A stretch of DNA of 64,000 bases from CALMEC01 sp964434425 (GCA_964434425.1 CAYSVH010000011.1:27508-91507); one strand, 5' to 3'; shown: positions 1 through 9,350, numbered from the stretch's first letter. A program made the numbers and translations. Notes: generated from the letters alone by a model not told the origin.

Positions 1-2
1 GG

Positions 3-83
3 CCACTCTCCGACCCGCCCGTGTGGTGCGACGTCGCCGTCGCAGCCACCGACGCCCATCCAACTCAGCGGGCGTGGCGATGA
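3..83 (+). CDS. 3' end of an unidentified gene (partial)
   Basis: The frame starting at base 3 is open to a TGA at 81-83 and encodes 26 residues ending in AWR. Most codons end in G or C, as in the real genes here, and the frame stops just before the first REP-like palindrome, which would fit a gene end. No domain can be recognised in so short a piece. It could equally be a chance open frame, so confidence is low. Confidence 0.3.
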   Translation, partial: PLSDPPVWCDVAVAATDAHPTQRAWR

Positions 84-148
84 CGTTCACGCTGGAAGCA
101 TCCACCCGCGTGAATCGTGCATACGCTCGGAGCCCGCAGGCCACGAGT

Positions 149-177
149 AGGCCGCTGGTGCCAGGCACCGGCGGCCT
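149..177. repeat. REP-like palindrome, copy 1
   Basis: Arms of 14 bases flank a single central A; the core is GGTGCCAGGCACC and the outer arms AGGCCGCT/GGCGGCCT pair with one mismatch. It is nearly the same as the palindrome 73 bases downstream, and the same core recurs at 36,450 and 36,552 with different arms. Confidence 0.7.
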
Positions 178-249
178 CACCCACGCGTTCGACGACGACA
201 CGAACCACGCGATTTGCAGGCATATCACCATACGCGCTCCATGAGCCTG

Positions 250-278
250 AGGCCGCTGGTGCCTGGCACCAGCGGCCT
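250..278. repeat. REP-like palindrome, copy 2 (perfect)
   Basis: A perfect 29-base palindrome: 14-base arms around a central T, core GGTGCCTGGCACC, outer arms AGGCCGCT/AGCGGCCT. It lies 17 bases past the stop of the minus-strand oxidoreductase gene and could also act as its terminator hairpin, although no T-tract follows. Confidence 0.75.
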
Positions 279-295
279 ACTCGGCGCCGTACGAC

Positions 296-1153
296 CTACG
301 CCAGAACGGCCGAGATCGTCTCGGTGATCGGAGTGTCCGCCCGGACGACGCGGTCTCCCCTCGGCTCCAGCAGGCCACTCTCCTCCGCCCGGTACATCTC
401 GGCCAGCGTGTCGGCGACGTGCGCCGGGAGGCCGGCCTCCTGCAGCGCCGGCGACCACCCCTCCTCGGGGATCGTGACCACCGAAAGGGTGGTCCCCAGG
501 GCGTCGCCGAGAGCCGCGGCGACGTCGGCCTCCGCGTACGACGGCCCCACGATGTCGACGGCTTCGCTCGTGGAGGGCGGCGACTGGAGGCATGCCGCGG
601 CGACCTCGCCGATGTCGCGTGTGGCGACCATGGGGTGCGGCCGATCCGCCGACGCCGCGAAGACCGGGTAGATGCCCTGGCCGCGCACGGCACCGAGCAC
701 ATCGCCGACCTTCTCCTGGAAGTGGCCCGGCCGGAGCGCCGTGACGGTGGCACCGGTCGCCCGAAGGGCGTTCTCGAGGTGGTGGAGACCGACGATCGGT
801 CCGGTGCCCTCCGGCAGGTCGGCGCCGACCGACGAGAGCATGACGACGTGCGGTACGCCGGCGTCGGCGACGGCGCCGGCGATGGACGCGATGAGCGCTC
901 GGGTGTGGGACTCCGCGTCCTCGACCGCGGGGTCGAACGGGAGAAGGACGAAGAATCCCCGGGCTCCGGCGAGCGCCTCGGCCAGGCCGGCGCGATCCTC
1001 CAGCCCGACGATCCGCGCCAGGGCTCCCCGGCGCTCCCACGGCTCAGCGGCATCGGGACGACGGACGAGGACGCGTACATCGGCACCTGCGGCGATGAGG
1101 CGCTCTGCGGTGGCCGAGCCCACTCGGCCGGTGGCTCCTGCGATGGCGAACAT
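296..1153 (-). CDS. NmrA-like NAD(P)-binding oxidoreductase
   Basis: This 285-residue protein begins with the Rossmann dinucleotide motif GATGRVG at residues 6-12 and has the layout of atypical short-chain dehydrogenases of the NmrA/YtfG type, which act as quinone reductases or redox-sensing NAD(P) binders in the cytoplasm. The usual Tyr-x-x-x-Lys catalytic pair of classical short-chain dehydrogenases is not evident, as is common in this subgroup. The ATG at 1153 is preferred over one 51 bases upstream because AAGGAG lies 6-10 bases before it and the Rossmann strand starts directly after it. It is divergent from an AraC-family regulator with a 138-base shared intergenic region, a layout typical of a regulator and its target. 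The substrate cannot be read from sequence. Confidence 0.85.
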   Translation of the reverse strand: MFAIAGATGRVGSATAERLIAAGADVRVLVRRPDAAEPWERRGALARIVGLEDRAGLAEALAGARGFFVLLPFDPAVEDAESHTRALIASIAGAVADAGVPHVVMLSSVGADLPEGTGPIVGLHHLENALRATGATVTALRPGHFQEKVGDVLGAVRGQGIYPVFAASADRPHPMVATRDIGEVAAACLQSPPSTSEAVDIVGPSYAEADVAAALGDALGTTLSVVTIPEEGWSPALQEAGLPAHVADTLAEMYRAEESGLLEPRGDRVVRADTPITETISAVLA

Positions 1154-1209
1154 GGTGTGCTCCTTCGTGACGTGATCTGACCTTTCAACCACGCTAGAAG
1201 GCATCAGAT

Positions 1210-1249
1210 GGATGATCTATGATCGCAGCGGCACGATTATTGATCATCC
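1210..1249. promoter_or_regulatory. Candidate operator between divergent genes
   Basis: GGATGATC (1210-1217) and GATCATCC (1242-1249) form a perfect 8-base inverted repeat around a spacer that contains TATGAT (1218-1223), a good -10 hexamer for the AraC-type gene. It sits between the two divergent start codons and would suit binding by the neighbouring regulator. Binding itself is inference. Confidence 0.4.
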
Positions 1250-1291
1250 GTCCGCGCGTACCGGATGACACCCAGAGGAAAGCACCACAGG

Positions 1292-2272
1292 ATGAGCACC
1301 GCGACCTTCCCTCCCGCAACACGCGACCGCCTGGCGCGCGTGCTCCACTCGCTGCGGATGCGCGGCGCCTTCTACTGCGACTCGACCCTCACCGAGCCGT
1401 GGGCGCTGACGATGCCCGTCCTCCCCGACGCCGTCAGTTTCCACGTCATCACACACGGTGTCTGCTGGCTTCGCCTGGATGGGGCCGAGCCGGTCGAGCT
1501 TCGCGCCGGTGACATGGCGCTCGTCACCCACGGCCTCGGGCACGAACTCCTGAGCGCCGAGGATGCGGTGGCGACCGAACGTGTGGACGAGCTTCCGCAG
1601 GAGTTCAGGAACCCGCACTACTCCGTTCTGCACCACGGGGGCGGCGGACGGAGCACCAAGCTGATCTGCGGGATCGTCTCGTTCGACGAGCCGACGGCAC
1701 GGGAACTCGTCGCGAGCCTTCCATCCCTCATCCACCTGGACGGAGACGGCACCTCGGTGGCACCGGCCCTGCGCGACACACTGCGCCTCATGGCAGATGA
1801 GCTGGCCCACCCACGTCCGGGCGGTGAGGCCGTGGCCACGCGGCTGGCCGACATCCTCGTGGTGCAGGCGATCCGCGCGTGGCTGGACCAGGAGCCCGAC
1901 ACCGGCGACGGCTGGCTGCGGGCACTGAACGACGAGCGCATCGGCGCGGTCCTCGAAGAGATCCACCGCGATCCCGGTCGCGACTGGAACCTGGCCGCCC
2001 TCGCCCAGACCGCCGCGATGTCACGATCCGCGTTCAGCGCCCGTTTCATGGACCTGGTCGGCGAGGCACCCATCGCCTACCTCACCCGGTGGCGGATGAA
2101 CCTCGCACAGACGCAGCTCATGGAAGGCGACGCCACCATCGCCCAGGTGGCGTCCGACGTGGGCTACGGATCGGAGGCCGCGTTCAACCGTGCCTTCACG
2201 CGAACCACCGGCCGCACACCGGGATCGGTGCGACGCGAGGCATCGACGGTCGCCGAGTTCATGTCGCCTTGA
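1292..2272 (+). CDS. AraC-family regulator with N-terminal cupin domain
   Basis: This 326-residue protein has an N-terminal cupin-type sensor domain (roughly residues 15-190, with RAGDMALV) and a C-terminal AraC DNA-binding domain (about residues 215-315). The second helix-turn-helix shows the family pattern IAQVASDVGYGSEAAFNRAF. It matches the AraC_binding/cupin_6 group of one-component regulators that often control a divergently transcribed dehydrogenase or reductase gene, as found here. The ATG at 1292 follows an AGAGGAAAG ribosome site; an in-frame ATG at 1265 lacks one. The effector is unknown. Confidence 0.9.
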   Translation: MSTATFPPATRDRLARVLHSLRMRGAFYCDSTLTEPWALTMPVLPDAVSFHVITHGVCWLRLDGAEPVELRAGDMALVTHGLGHELLSAEDAVATERVDELPQEFRNPHYSVLHHGGGGRSTKLICGIVSFDEPTARELVASLPSLIHLDGDGTSVAPALRDTLRLMADELAHPRPGGEAVATRLADILVVQAIRAWLDQEPDTGDGWLRALNDERIGAVLEEIHRDPGRDWNLAALAQTAAMSRSAFSARFMDLVGEAPIAYLTRWRMNLAQTQLMEGDATIAQVASDVGYGSEAAFNRAFTRTTGRTPGSVRREASTVAEFMSP

Positions 2273-2387
2273 CAGTTTTTGTCCAGCCGACGCGAACGAG
2301 ACCGCGTCGATGGCCCGCCGAGCGTTGTCGCCCCAGGACACATCCCATCCCGTACCCGACGGCCGAGAACTCCGTACCCCTGCCAAG

Positions 2388-4247
2388 ATGAACCGCATGA
2401 CACCACCGCTGATCCCCCTCGAGCACTTCTTCGACGACCCGGAGCGCGCGGCACCGCGCATCTCGCCCGACGGATCGCGCCTCGCGTGGCTCGCACCGGG
2501 GGATGGAGCGCTCAACGTGTGGGTGTCGGACCGCGACGGAGGCGAGCCCGTCCAGGTCACGCACGACTCGGACCGCGGCATCCGCGACTACGCATGGTCG
2601 CGCGACGGCGCCCGCATCCTCTACCTGCAGGACACCGGTGGCGACGAGAACAACCACCTCTTCGTGACGGATCCCTCCGACCCCGACGCCGAGGACCGCG
2701 ACCTCACGCCGTTCGAGGGGGTCAAGGTGAGCGTGGTGGACGTTCCGCGACACGACCCCGCCCACCTTCTGATCACCACGAACCGGCGCGACCCGGCACT
2801 CTTCGACGTCGAGCGCGTCGACATCACGACGGGCGAGATCACGTTCGTCGCCGAGAACCCCGGCAACATCCTCGGCTGGCTGACCGATCGCGACGCCCGG
2901 CTGCGCGCCGCCTTCGCGCAGACAGCCACCGGCGACCACGAGCTCCTGGTGCGCGACGACGAGTCGTCGGAGTTCCGGGTGCTCGCCGAGTTCGACAACG
3001 AGGACAGCGGCTACCCGTACGCGTTCAGCGCGGACGGACGCGAGATCTACGTGGGAAGCGCGAAGGGCAGCGACCTGGTCCGGCTGGTCGCCATCGACGT
3101 TCAGAGCGGCGAGGAGCGGGAGATCGACTTCGACGAGGAGGCCGACCTCGGCCGGCCCGTCATCTCGGACAGGACGGGTGCGCTGCTGGGTGCGGTCTAC
3201 CGCCGCGACCGCATCGTCATGCACCCCTTCGACGACCGTTTCGCCGGCGACTGGGAGCGCCTGCGCGCCGTGCACCCCGGCGACCCGATGATCACCGGAA
3301 CCGACGACGACGAGCGCTACTGGACCGTCGTCTTCGACGACGACCGCGACCCCGGTGCCACGTACCTGTTCGACCGGCGGGACGGCGAGGCACGCCTTCT
3401 GTTCCGGTCACGCCCGTGGCTGGACCCGTCCACCCTGGCCGAGCGGCGTCCGGTGCGCGTCACCTCACGTGACGGGCTGGTGCTGCGCTGCTACCTCACC
3501 CTCCCGGTGGGAGCCGACGAGCGGAACCTCCCCACGGTGCTCTTCGTCCACGGCGGCCCGTGGGCCCGCGACGCGTGGGGCTGGGACCCGCAGGCGCAGT
3601 TCCTGGCCAACCGCGGGTACGCCGTGCTGCAGGTGAACTACCGGGGGTCGAGCGGCTTCGGGAAGACGTTCATGCACGCCGCCGAGCGGGAGTTCGCCGG
3701 GAGGATGCACGACGACCTCATCGACGCCGTCGACTGGCTGGTGGCCGAGGGCATCGCCGATCCCGACCGGATCGCCATCTACGGTGGAAGCTACGGCGGA
3801 TACGCCGCCCTCGTCGGTGCAACGTTCACCCCGGACGTGTTCGCCGCGGTGATCAGCGTGGTGGGGCCGTCCAACCTCGTCACCCTCATCCGGAGCTTTC
3901 CGGCCTACTGGAAGCCGCTTCTCGCCGGCACGTGGTTCCGCTTCGTCGGCGACCCGGACGACCCAGCGCAGCTCGCCGACCTGGAGGCCCGGTCGCCCAT
4001 CAACCGAGTGGATCAGATCCGCGCACCACTCCTCGTCATCCAGGGTGCGAACGACCCTCGGGTGAGGAAGCAGGAATCGGACCAGATCGTCGACGCCCTC
4101 GCCCAGCGGGGCGTGCCCGTCGAGTACATGGTGAAGGACGACGAGGGCCACGGGTTCGTGAAGCCCGAGAACCGCATGGACATGTACCGGCTCGTGGAGC
4201 GCTTCCTCGCCGACCACCTGGGCGGCAGGCGGAGCGAGGTGGCTTAG
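2388..4247 (+). CDS. S9 family prolyl oligopeptidase / acylaminoacyl-peptidase
   Basis: A serine peptidase of about 619 residues with an N-terminal beta-propeller (residues about 10-360, repeated SPDGSRLAW-like blades) and a C-terminal alpha/beta-hydrolase domain. The catalytic triad is visible: Ser468 in GGSYGGY, Asp556 in GANDPR and His588 in EGHGF. These enzymes cleave short peptides in the cytoplasm, often releasing N-acyl amino acids or acting after proline. No signal peptide is present. The start could be 2388 or 2397; 2388 is chosen because TACCCC, a near -10 hexamer, ends 7 bases before it. The gene converges with the toxin-antitoxin pair that follows. Confidence 0.9.
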   Translation: MNRMTPPLIPLEHFFDDPERAAPRISPDGSRLAWLAPGDGALNVWVSDRDGGEPVQVTHDSDRGIRDYAWSRDGARILYLQDTGGDENNHLFVTDPSDPDAEDRDLTPFEGVKVSVVDVPRHDPAHLLITTNRRDPALFDVERVDITTGEITFVAENPGNILGWLTDRDARLRAAFAQTATGDHELLVRDDESSEFRVLAEFDNEDSGYPYAFSADGREIYVGSAKGSDLVRLVAIDVQSGEEREIDFDEEADLGRPVISDRTGALLGAVYRRDRIVMHPFDDRFAGDWERLRAVHPGDPMITGTDDDERYWTVVFDDDRDPGATYLFDRRDGEARLLFRSRPWLDPSTLAERRPVRVTSRDGLVLRCYLTLPVGADERNLPTVLFVHGGPWARDAWGWDPQAQFLANRGYAVLQVNYRGSSGFGKTFMHAAEREFAGRMHDDLIDAVDWLVAEGIADPDRIAIYGGSYGGYAALVGATFTPDVFAAVISVVGPSNLVTLIRSFPAYWKPLLAGTWFRFVGDPDDPAQLADLEARSPINRVDQIRAPLLVIQGANDPRVRKQESDQIVDALAQRGVPVEYMVKDDEGHGFVKPENRMDMYRLVERFLADHLGGRRSEVA

Positions 4248-4251
4248 GAAA

Positions 4252-4273
4252 ACCGGGTCAGTGCGACCCCGGT
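4252..4273 (-). terminator. Rho-independent terminator of the mntA-hepT unit
   Basis: ACCGGG (4252-4257) pairs with CCCGGT (4268-4273) around a 10-base loop; read on the minus strand the hairpin is followed directly by TTTT. It begins at the hepT stop codon and lies between two convergent genes. Confidence 0.6.
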
Positions 4274-4638
4274 CAGGTCCTATCTCGACCGGCGACGTAG
4301 TCTGCGAGGGCAGAATCCAGACGCTGAAGCGTGGTTTCGATGACATCACGGACAACATCCTTGTCAACACCGAAGTACTCGTGGATGAGGATGTTGCGCA
4401 TGCCACGGATCGCGGCCCAATCGACTTGAGGCAGGGCATCGACAACGTTCGCCGGAAGATGTCTCGCGGCTTCACCGATGACAGCGATGTTCCGTTCGAC
4501 CGCATCGGCGGCCATATCCGCCAGATGTCCTCAGATGGTTGGTTCCACCTCGGTCGCATCGAGATCATCCGCGTATCTGAGGCATCGGGCAATCGCCGCC
4601 CGGATGTCGGTGATCCACTCCTCTGGGCCGCGGCTCAC
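4273..4638 (-). pseudogene. hepT: HepT-like (DUF86) ribonuclease toxin gene with in-frame TGA
   Basis: The frame opens with a GTG at 4638 that overlaps the mntA stop as GTGA, runs 35 codons with typical HepT N-terminal character (EEWITDIRAAIARCLRYADD), hits TGA at 4531-4533, and continues in the same frame for 85 more codons. The downstream part (from ATG 4515, 80 residues) carries the family hallmark NIAVIGEAARHLP and the RX4HXY nuclease motif RNILIHEY. Without the TGA the product would be about 121 residues, the usual HepT length. No frameshift is needed, so a single point change (for example CGA or TGG to TGA) explains it. The toxin is probably inactive; internal initiation at 4515 would give only the C-terminal two thirds. 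Confidence 0.8.
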
Positions 4639-4955
4639 AGTGCCACCGCGTCGGCGATGGCGGTCGCGGAGACACGGCGCTTCAGCAGGTCGACCGAGAA
4701 CGCGTCCACGTCGCGTTCGAGAATCCGACGGAACTCCTCGCTCAGACCGCCCGCACGAAAGAGAATGTTCCCATCGGCCGGATCGAGATCGACCAGGACG
4801 TCGATGTCACTGTCCGCGTTGGCATCGCCACGTGCGACCGAACCGAAGAGCCGCGGATTCGTGGCACTGTACTTCTGCAGTACAGCCTCGAGTTCACCGC
4901 GTCGCGCTTCGATGAGCTCACGAAGAGCGATGCTCGACGGCGTAGCGGTACTCAT
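4635..4955 (-). CDS. mntA: MntA-type nucleotidyltransferase antitoxin
   Basis: A 106-residue minimal nucleotidyltransferase with the signature GSVARGDANADSDIDVLVD (residues 38-56), giving the two metal-binding acids Asp50 and Asp52. In characterised pairs such as Shewanella HepT/MntA, this protein neutralises HepT by adding AMP units to the tyrosine of RX4HXY. Its stop overlaps the GTG of the downstream hepT frame by four bases. TACCCT lies six bases upstream of the ATG, so the transcript is probably leaderless. The antitoxin frame is intact although the toxin frame is broken. Confidence 0.88.
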   Translation of the reverse strand: MSTATPSSIALRELIEARRGELEAVLQKYSATNPRLFGSVARGDANADSDIDVLVDLDPADGNILFRAGGLSEEFRRILERDVDAFSVDLLKRRVSATAIADAVAL

Positions 4956-4988
4956 ACTTCCAGGGTAGCGAACACCAACGCAGGACCC

Positions 4989-7772
4989 CTACGACGACGC
5001 GCGCTCCGGGGCCGCCAGGTCGATGATGCGGCTGGAGCCACCCGGATCCTTGCGGATGTAGATCGCGCTTCCCAGACGCTCAGCCACACCCGGCAGGTGG
5101 GTGATCACGACGACGAGGCGCCCGTCGTCGGCCATGCGCTCCACCCCGGTGATGGCCAGCTCGAGGGAGTCGGCATCCAGGCTCGAGAAACCCTCGTCGA
5201 GGAAGAGGCACTCGAGGCGCCCGTCCGTGCCGCTCGCGATGTCGGACATCGCGAGCGCCAGCGAGAGGCTCGCCAGGAAGCGCTCGCCCCCGGACAGGGT
5301 GGCGGCACTTCGCAACCGGTGCCCGCGCCGGTGGTCGATCACGGCGAGCGGGTCGGGATCCTTGCCCGAGAAGGTGTACGCCCCGTTCGACAGGGTGAGA
5401 AGCCGCTGCGTCGCGCCCCGCGCGAGACGCTCGTGGAACCGGCTGAGGAGGAACCGCGGAAACCGGTTGGCCTGGAGGTCCTGCGCCAAGATCGCCGCCA
5501 TCTCGGCACGGCGGCGCTCCCCGTCCGTCTGGCCCTGGAGGCGCTGGCCCTCCACAGCGGCGCGCTCCGTGGTGGCGAGGCGCTCCGCGGCACGCTGGTA
5601 TTCGGCATTGGCCGCACGGAGACTGGCGGGGAAATCGACGCCCGGATCGACGCCCAGCGCGGTGGCGTGCTTGGCGACCCGGGCGTCGATCTCCTCGGCC
5701 TGCGCCTGCGCCTCCGTGATGCGCTCGGCTGCGTCCTGTGCGGCCCACTCGGCCTGACGCGAGAACTCGGCGGCCTGCTCCATCAGCTCGTCCGGCGAGA
5801 TGTCGGTGCTCGGTGCGTCCAGCCCGAGGCGCGTCGCGACCACCGCGAGGGATTGGCGGAGGGGGTTGATCTGCGTCTGCTCGATCCGGCGGAGGCTTCC
5901 CTCGGCGTCCATGACCTCGGCCGTGCACTGCGTGACGGTGGACGCCGCGAGAGTCACCGACTCCTCAAGCGACTGGAGATCGCGGATGGCGACGTCGAGC
6001 ACCGTCACCGGGTCCTCGTCCCCGGCGCGCTCACCCAGCCGCTGCTCGAGGGAGGCGACCTCCTCCTCGTCGTGAAGCAGCCGGGCGTGGGCCTCGGTGA
6101 CCGACCCGGTCTCCTGTTCGATCCACGACGTGAGCTGGTCGAGCCGGCCCTTCGCCTGCTCGTGCATCCGCTCGACCTCGGCGACACGCACGGCCAGCAG
6201 CTCGTTCGCGGCGGCGTCGTCCGGGTCGATGCCGGGGTCGAGGAGACGCAGCGCGGCCAGTGCCTCGCCCGCACGCTCGCCCGCACCGGCCCGATGGCGC
6301 AGGGCGGCACGGTGCTCCCCCTCCTGCTCGTTCAGGACCGCCGTCAGACGCGCCGCACGCTGGTGCAGGGACGCGACGTCGACGGCGACCGAGTCGAGAT
6401 CGTCCTCCGGCACCGGTGGGACGACGTGGACGGCCTGCTCACAGACCGGGCAGGGGTCCCCGACGGTGAGGCCGCTTCGAAGGGTGGTCGCCAGCTGCGC
6501 ACGACGCAGTGCATCGAGACCCTCGTCGGCGAGTTCGGCGTCGTCCGTGGCGAGACGGGCCTCCTCCTGTGCGGCGTCCCGCGCCGCCTGTGTGGTGGCC
6601 ACCTCGGCCTCGGCCTCACGGATGACCCGGCGGGCCGCATGAAGCGCGTCGACCGCGTCACGCACCTCACGTTGGGCGTTCCGCCTGTCCTGGAGCTCGG
6701 CGACCTCGGCGCGCAGACCCTCGGCCTCGATGCGCCGACGGGCGACCTCCTGGCGTCGCGCCTCGAGCTTCTCGCGGACCACCGGGACGGCCGCACGGAC
6801 GGCCGCCAGGCGTTCGGCCACCGCGCGGAGCGCGGCGAGGTCGGACACGCTGCCGCCGTACTCCTCCTGCAGACGATCCCGTGCGTCGGCGGCATCGTCG
6901 GCGGTGCGCTGCGCCTCGATGCGCTGACCCCGGACCTCGGCGAGCCGCTCGATGACCTCCCGGTGCGCGGTCAGGGCGGAGTCCCAGCCCTCGCGCGTGC
7001 CCAGATCGATGGCGGCGGACTGGATCTGCTTGAGGGTGGCGGTCGCCTCCGAGATGCGCACGCGCTCACGGGCCGCCAGGTCCATGAGCGGCTGGAGCGC
7101 CGCCAGCTGCGCCTGCCGTCCCGCGGCCGCACGCAGATCGCGGGCAGCCTGATTGCGGACGGCGGTGTCGACGGATCCGAGCCGCAGACGCTCAGCGTCG
7201 AGCGCCTCGGCCGTCGCCGTGTGCGCATCGCGCGCCGCGATCGCCGCCGTACGGACGGCCTCCAGGCCGGTGACGCCGAAGAGCTGCCGCAGGATGTTGT
7301 CGCGATCCTTGGGCTGCGCCTGAAGGAACTGCGAGAACCGGCCCTGCGCGAGGAGGACCGCCGAGGTGAACGTCTGGAACGACATCCCGATGAGCGACAC
7401 GATCCGCCGATTGACGGCGGCGTGCCCGGTGATGCGACCGGTGGCGACACCGTTGTCGTCGAGCTCCTCCAGCACGTGGTTGGGCTCGGGAGCCTGCGGG
7501 CCGAAGCGGCGGATGACGCGCCAGAGCGTGGTTCCCGACGTCGCGGCGAACTCGAGCTCGACCTCGCCGTGCGTGGCCCCGAGGGAGAGCAGCTCCCGCG
7601 GCCCCGCCAGCTCGGGGGTCCGTCCGTAGAGGGCGAAGCACACGCCGTCCAGGATGGAGGTCTTGCCCGCGCCGGTGTCGCCGGCGATGACGACGAGGCT
7701 GTGGTGCGACAGGTCGACCGACGCGTCGGAGTACGACCGGAAGGAGACCAGGCGAAGGCGGAGCGGCCTCAT
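4989..7772 (-). CDS. sbcC: SbcC, SMC-like ATPase subunit of the SbcCD nuclease
   Basis: At 927 residues this is the usual SbcC size. It has Walker A GDTGAGKTS (residues 31-39), a long antiparallel coiled coil broken by the zinc hook CPVC (441-444), the ABC signature LSGGERF near residue 826 and Walker B LECLFLDEG near 857. SbcC drives the SbcD nuclease to open hairpins and process double-strand ends, including those formed at long palindromes. The ATG at 7772 overlaps the sbcD stop as ATGA, so the two are translationally coupled. The presence of SbcCD is notable in a segment with many short palindromes, though those here are much shorter than its classic targets. Confidence 0.96.
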   Translation of the reverse strand: MRPLRLRLVSFRSYSDASVDLSHHSLVVIAGDTGAGKTSILDGVCFALYGRTPELAGPRELLSLGATHGEVELEFAATSGTTLWRVIRRFGPQAPEPNHVLEELDDNGVATGRITGHAAVNRRIVSLIGMSFQTFTSAVLLAQGRFSQFLQAQPKDRDNILRQLFGVTGLEAVRTAAIAARDAHTATAEALDAERLRLGSVDTAVRNQAARDLRAAAGRQAQLAALQPLMDLAARERVRISEATATLKQIQSAAIDLGTREGWDSALTAHREVIERLAEVRGQRIEAQRTADDAADARDRLQEEYGGSVSDLAALRAVAERLAAVRAAVPVVREKLEARRQEVARRRIEAEGLRAEVAELQDRRNAQREVRDAVDALHAARRVIREAEAEVATTQAARDAAQEEARLATDDAELADEGLDALRRAQLATTLRSGLTVGDPCPVCEQAVHVVPPVPEDDLDSVAVDVASLHQRAARLTAVLNEQEGEHRAALRHRAGAGERAGEALAALRLLDPGIDPDDAAANELLAVRVAEVERMHEQAKGRLDQLTSWIEQETGSVTEAHARLLHDEEEVASLEQRLGERAGDEDPVTVLDVAIRDLQSLEESVTLAASTVTQCTAEVMDAEGSLRRIEQTQINPLRQSLAVVATRLGLDAPSTDISPDELMEQAAEFSRQAEWAAQDAAERITEAQAQAEEIDARVAKHATALGVDPGVDFPASLRAANAEYQRAAERLATTERAAVEGQRLQGQTDGERRRAEMAAILAQDLQANRFPRFLLSRFHERLARGATQRLLTLSNGAYTFSGKDPDPLAVIDHRRGHRLRSAATLSGGERFLASLSLALAMSDIASGTDGRLECLFLDEGFSSLDADSLELAITGVERMADDGRLVVVITHLPGVAERLGSAIYIRKDPGGSSRIIDLAAPERASS

Positions 7773-8920
7773 TCGGTGATCTCCCGGTCGGCGCGCTGGA
7801 GAACGTCCTCGAACGCGGACAGCAGGTTCTCGTCGACCGGACGCCCCACCGACACGAGCCACTCGCTGTAGAGCTCGGTCAGCGACTTCGCGATGACGTC
7901 CTCGGGGTCATCCGGCACGGCCGACTCCTCGACGGCGCGGCTGGTGATCTGCTCGACGCGGAGGGCGTCCGGAACGGCCTCGCGCACCACCTTCACCAGA
8001 TCGAGGCGCGTGTCGTCGGAGACGACCTCGCAGAAGAACCAGGCGTTCGGGTACCGCGCCGCCATCTGGGGCAGGTCCTCCAGCGAACCGCGGATGCGGA
8101 CCAGCCGACGGCCCGCGGTGATCGGCACCTCGGTCGTCCGCACGTGCCGGTTGGTGATGTCGACGATCGATACCGACGGCTCGTCGCCGTCGCCCGAGAA
8201 GTCGAGTCCCAGGGGGCTTCCGCTGTAGCGGGCGGGCACCGGAACGGACGTCACGTCCTGAGGCTTGTGAAGATGCCCGAGGGCCACGTAGTCGAACACC
8301 GTCGGCACGTCACCACCGGTGACGGCGTAGGTCCCGCCGAGGGTCAGCTCGCGCTCCCCCCCTCCGGCCACGCCGCCGCGCACCATGAGATGGGCCAGCA
8401 GGACGGCCGCACCACCACGTTCGCCGCGGATGGATCCGACCTGGCGACTCACGTCCCGGAGGCGCTCCCGCACCAGGTCGCCGTAGGCCTCACGCGACAC
8501 CGCGCGGATGGCACCGGGCGCGGTACCGGCGTCGGCCGGTTCGGGCCAGGGCATGCAGGCGACGGTCAGCGGCCCCGAGCCGGTTTCGACGGTGAGCACC
8601 GAATCGGTGGCGGCGAGGAGGATTCTCGGCGCGAGGTACGGAGCGAGCTCCGCCCAGAAGAGCGGCTCGTCGTGATTGCCCGTGACGGCGACGACCGGTG
8701 CGGCCTTGGCCAGGCATTCGAGGCCCTGGAGGCAGGCCGACAGGACGGCGGGATCCACGATGCGGCGGTCGAGGATGTCGCCGGCGACGAGGATGACGTC
8801 GACGACCTGCTCCTCGGCGATCGCGGCGACCTGAGCGATGACGGCCTCGGCCTCATCGAGGCGGTCGACACCGTAGAGCCGCTTGCCCAGGTGGAAGTCA
8901 CCGGTGTGCAGAAGGCGCAT
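7769..8920 (-). CDS. sbcD: SbcD, metallophosphoesterase nuclease subunit
   Basis: This 383-residue protein has the calcineurin-like phosphoesterase metal motifs in order: GDFH (residues 7-10), VAGDILD (46-51), GNHDE (81-85) and GHLHKP near residue 215. It is the catalytic partner of SbcC, with dsDNA exonuclease and hairpin endonuclease activity. The ATG at 8920 is preceded by GGAGG at good spacing; the frame continues upstream but without family similarity. It is the first gene of a two-gene operon. Confidence 0.96.
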   Translation of the reverse strand: MRLLHTGDFHLGKRLYGVDRLDEAEAVIAQVAAIAEEQVVDVILVAGDILDRRIVDPAVLSACLQGLECLAKAAPVVAVTGNHDEPLFWAELAPYLAPRILLAATDSVLTVETGSGPLTVACMPWPEPADAGTAPGAIRAVSREAYGDLVRERLRDVSRQVGSIRGERGGAAVLLAHLMVRGGVAGGGERELTLGGTYAVTGGDVPTVFDYVALGHLHKPQDVTSVPVPARYSGSPLGLDFSGDGDEPSVSIVDITNRHVRTTEVPITAGRRLVRIRGSLEDLPQMAARYPNAWFFCEVVSDDTRLDLVKVVREAVPDALRVEQITSRAVEESAVPDDPEDVIAKSLTELYSEWLVSVGRPVDENLLSAFEDVLQRADREITE

Positions 8921-9350
8921 CAGGCGACCTCCGCCGGGATGAGACGAGGGAGGGCAGGACCCGATCCGACGGCGTCGAAACCCCCAGCACGCAAGGGAGC
9001 CCGGAGCGCATTGGGGCGAGCAATGACGCCCGGCTCTCTTGCAACGATCGCAGGGCGCGAGACGTCCGGATCCTGCGGACGATCGGGGCGTGTCGGTGCG
9101 GAGAGATCCACGAGCATCGCCGAACAGCTTAGTCGCCGATACGGGGAAACCCGAACACCCGGCAGGAATACTGCAACCGGGATTGCGCGGCACGAGGACG
9201 TGGCCGGGACCCGCGCGGGTGGCCGGCGAGTGGCGGAGTGCTCCTGACGCGGACTGGCGCGACGCGCGGGCCGGTGGCCCGTGCGAGCGCCGCCAAGGGG
9301 CGCACCAGGCGCCGCCGGACGCCGCGCGTGCATCGGCCACAGCCTCTCGT
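8921..9350. other. Non-coding stretch upstream of sbcD
   Basis: About 430 bases between the sbcD start and repeat family 1. Long open frames occur on both strands but show no recognisable protein and look like G+C-driven chance frames. It should contain the sbcDC promoter, but no convincing hexamer pair was found. Confidence 0.5.

Noticed and set aside
5097..7871. A 924-residue open frame opposite sbcC
   Set aside because: It is the shadow of sbcC on the other strand; high G+C keeps such frames open. sbcC has all its motifs.
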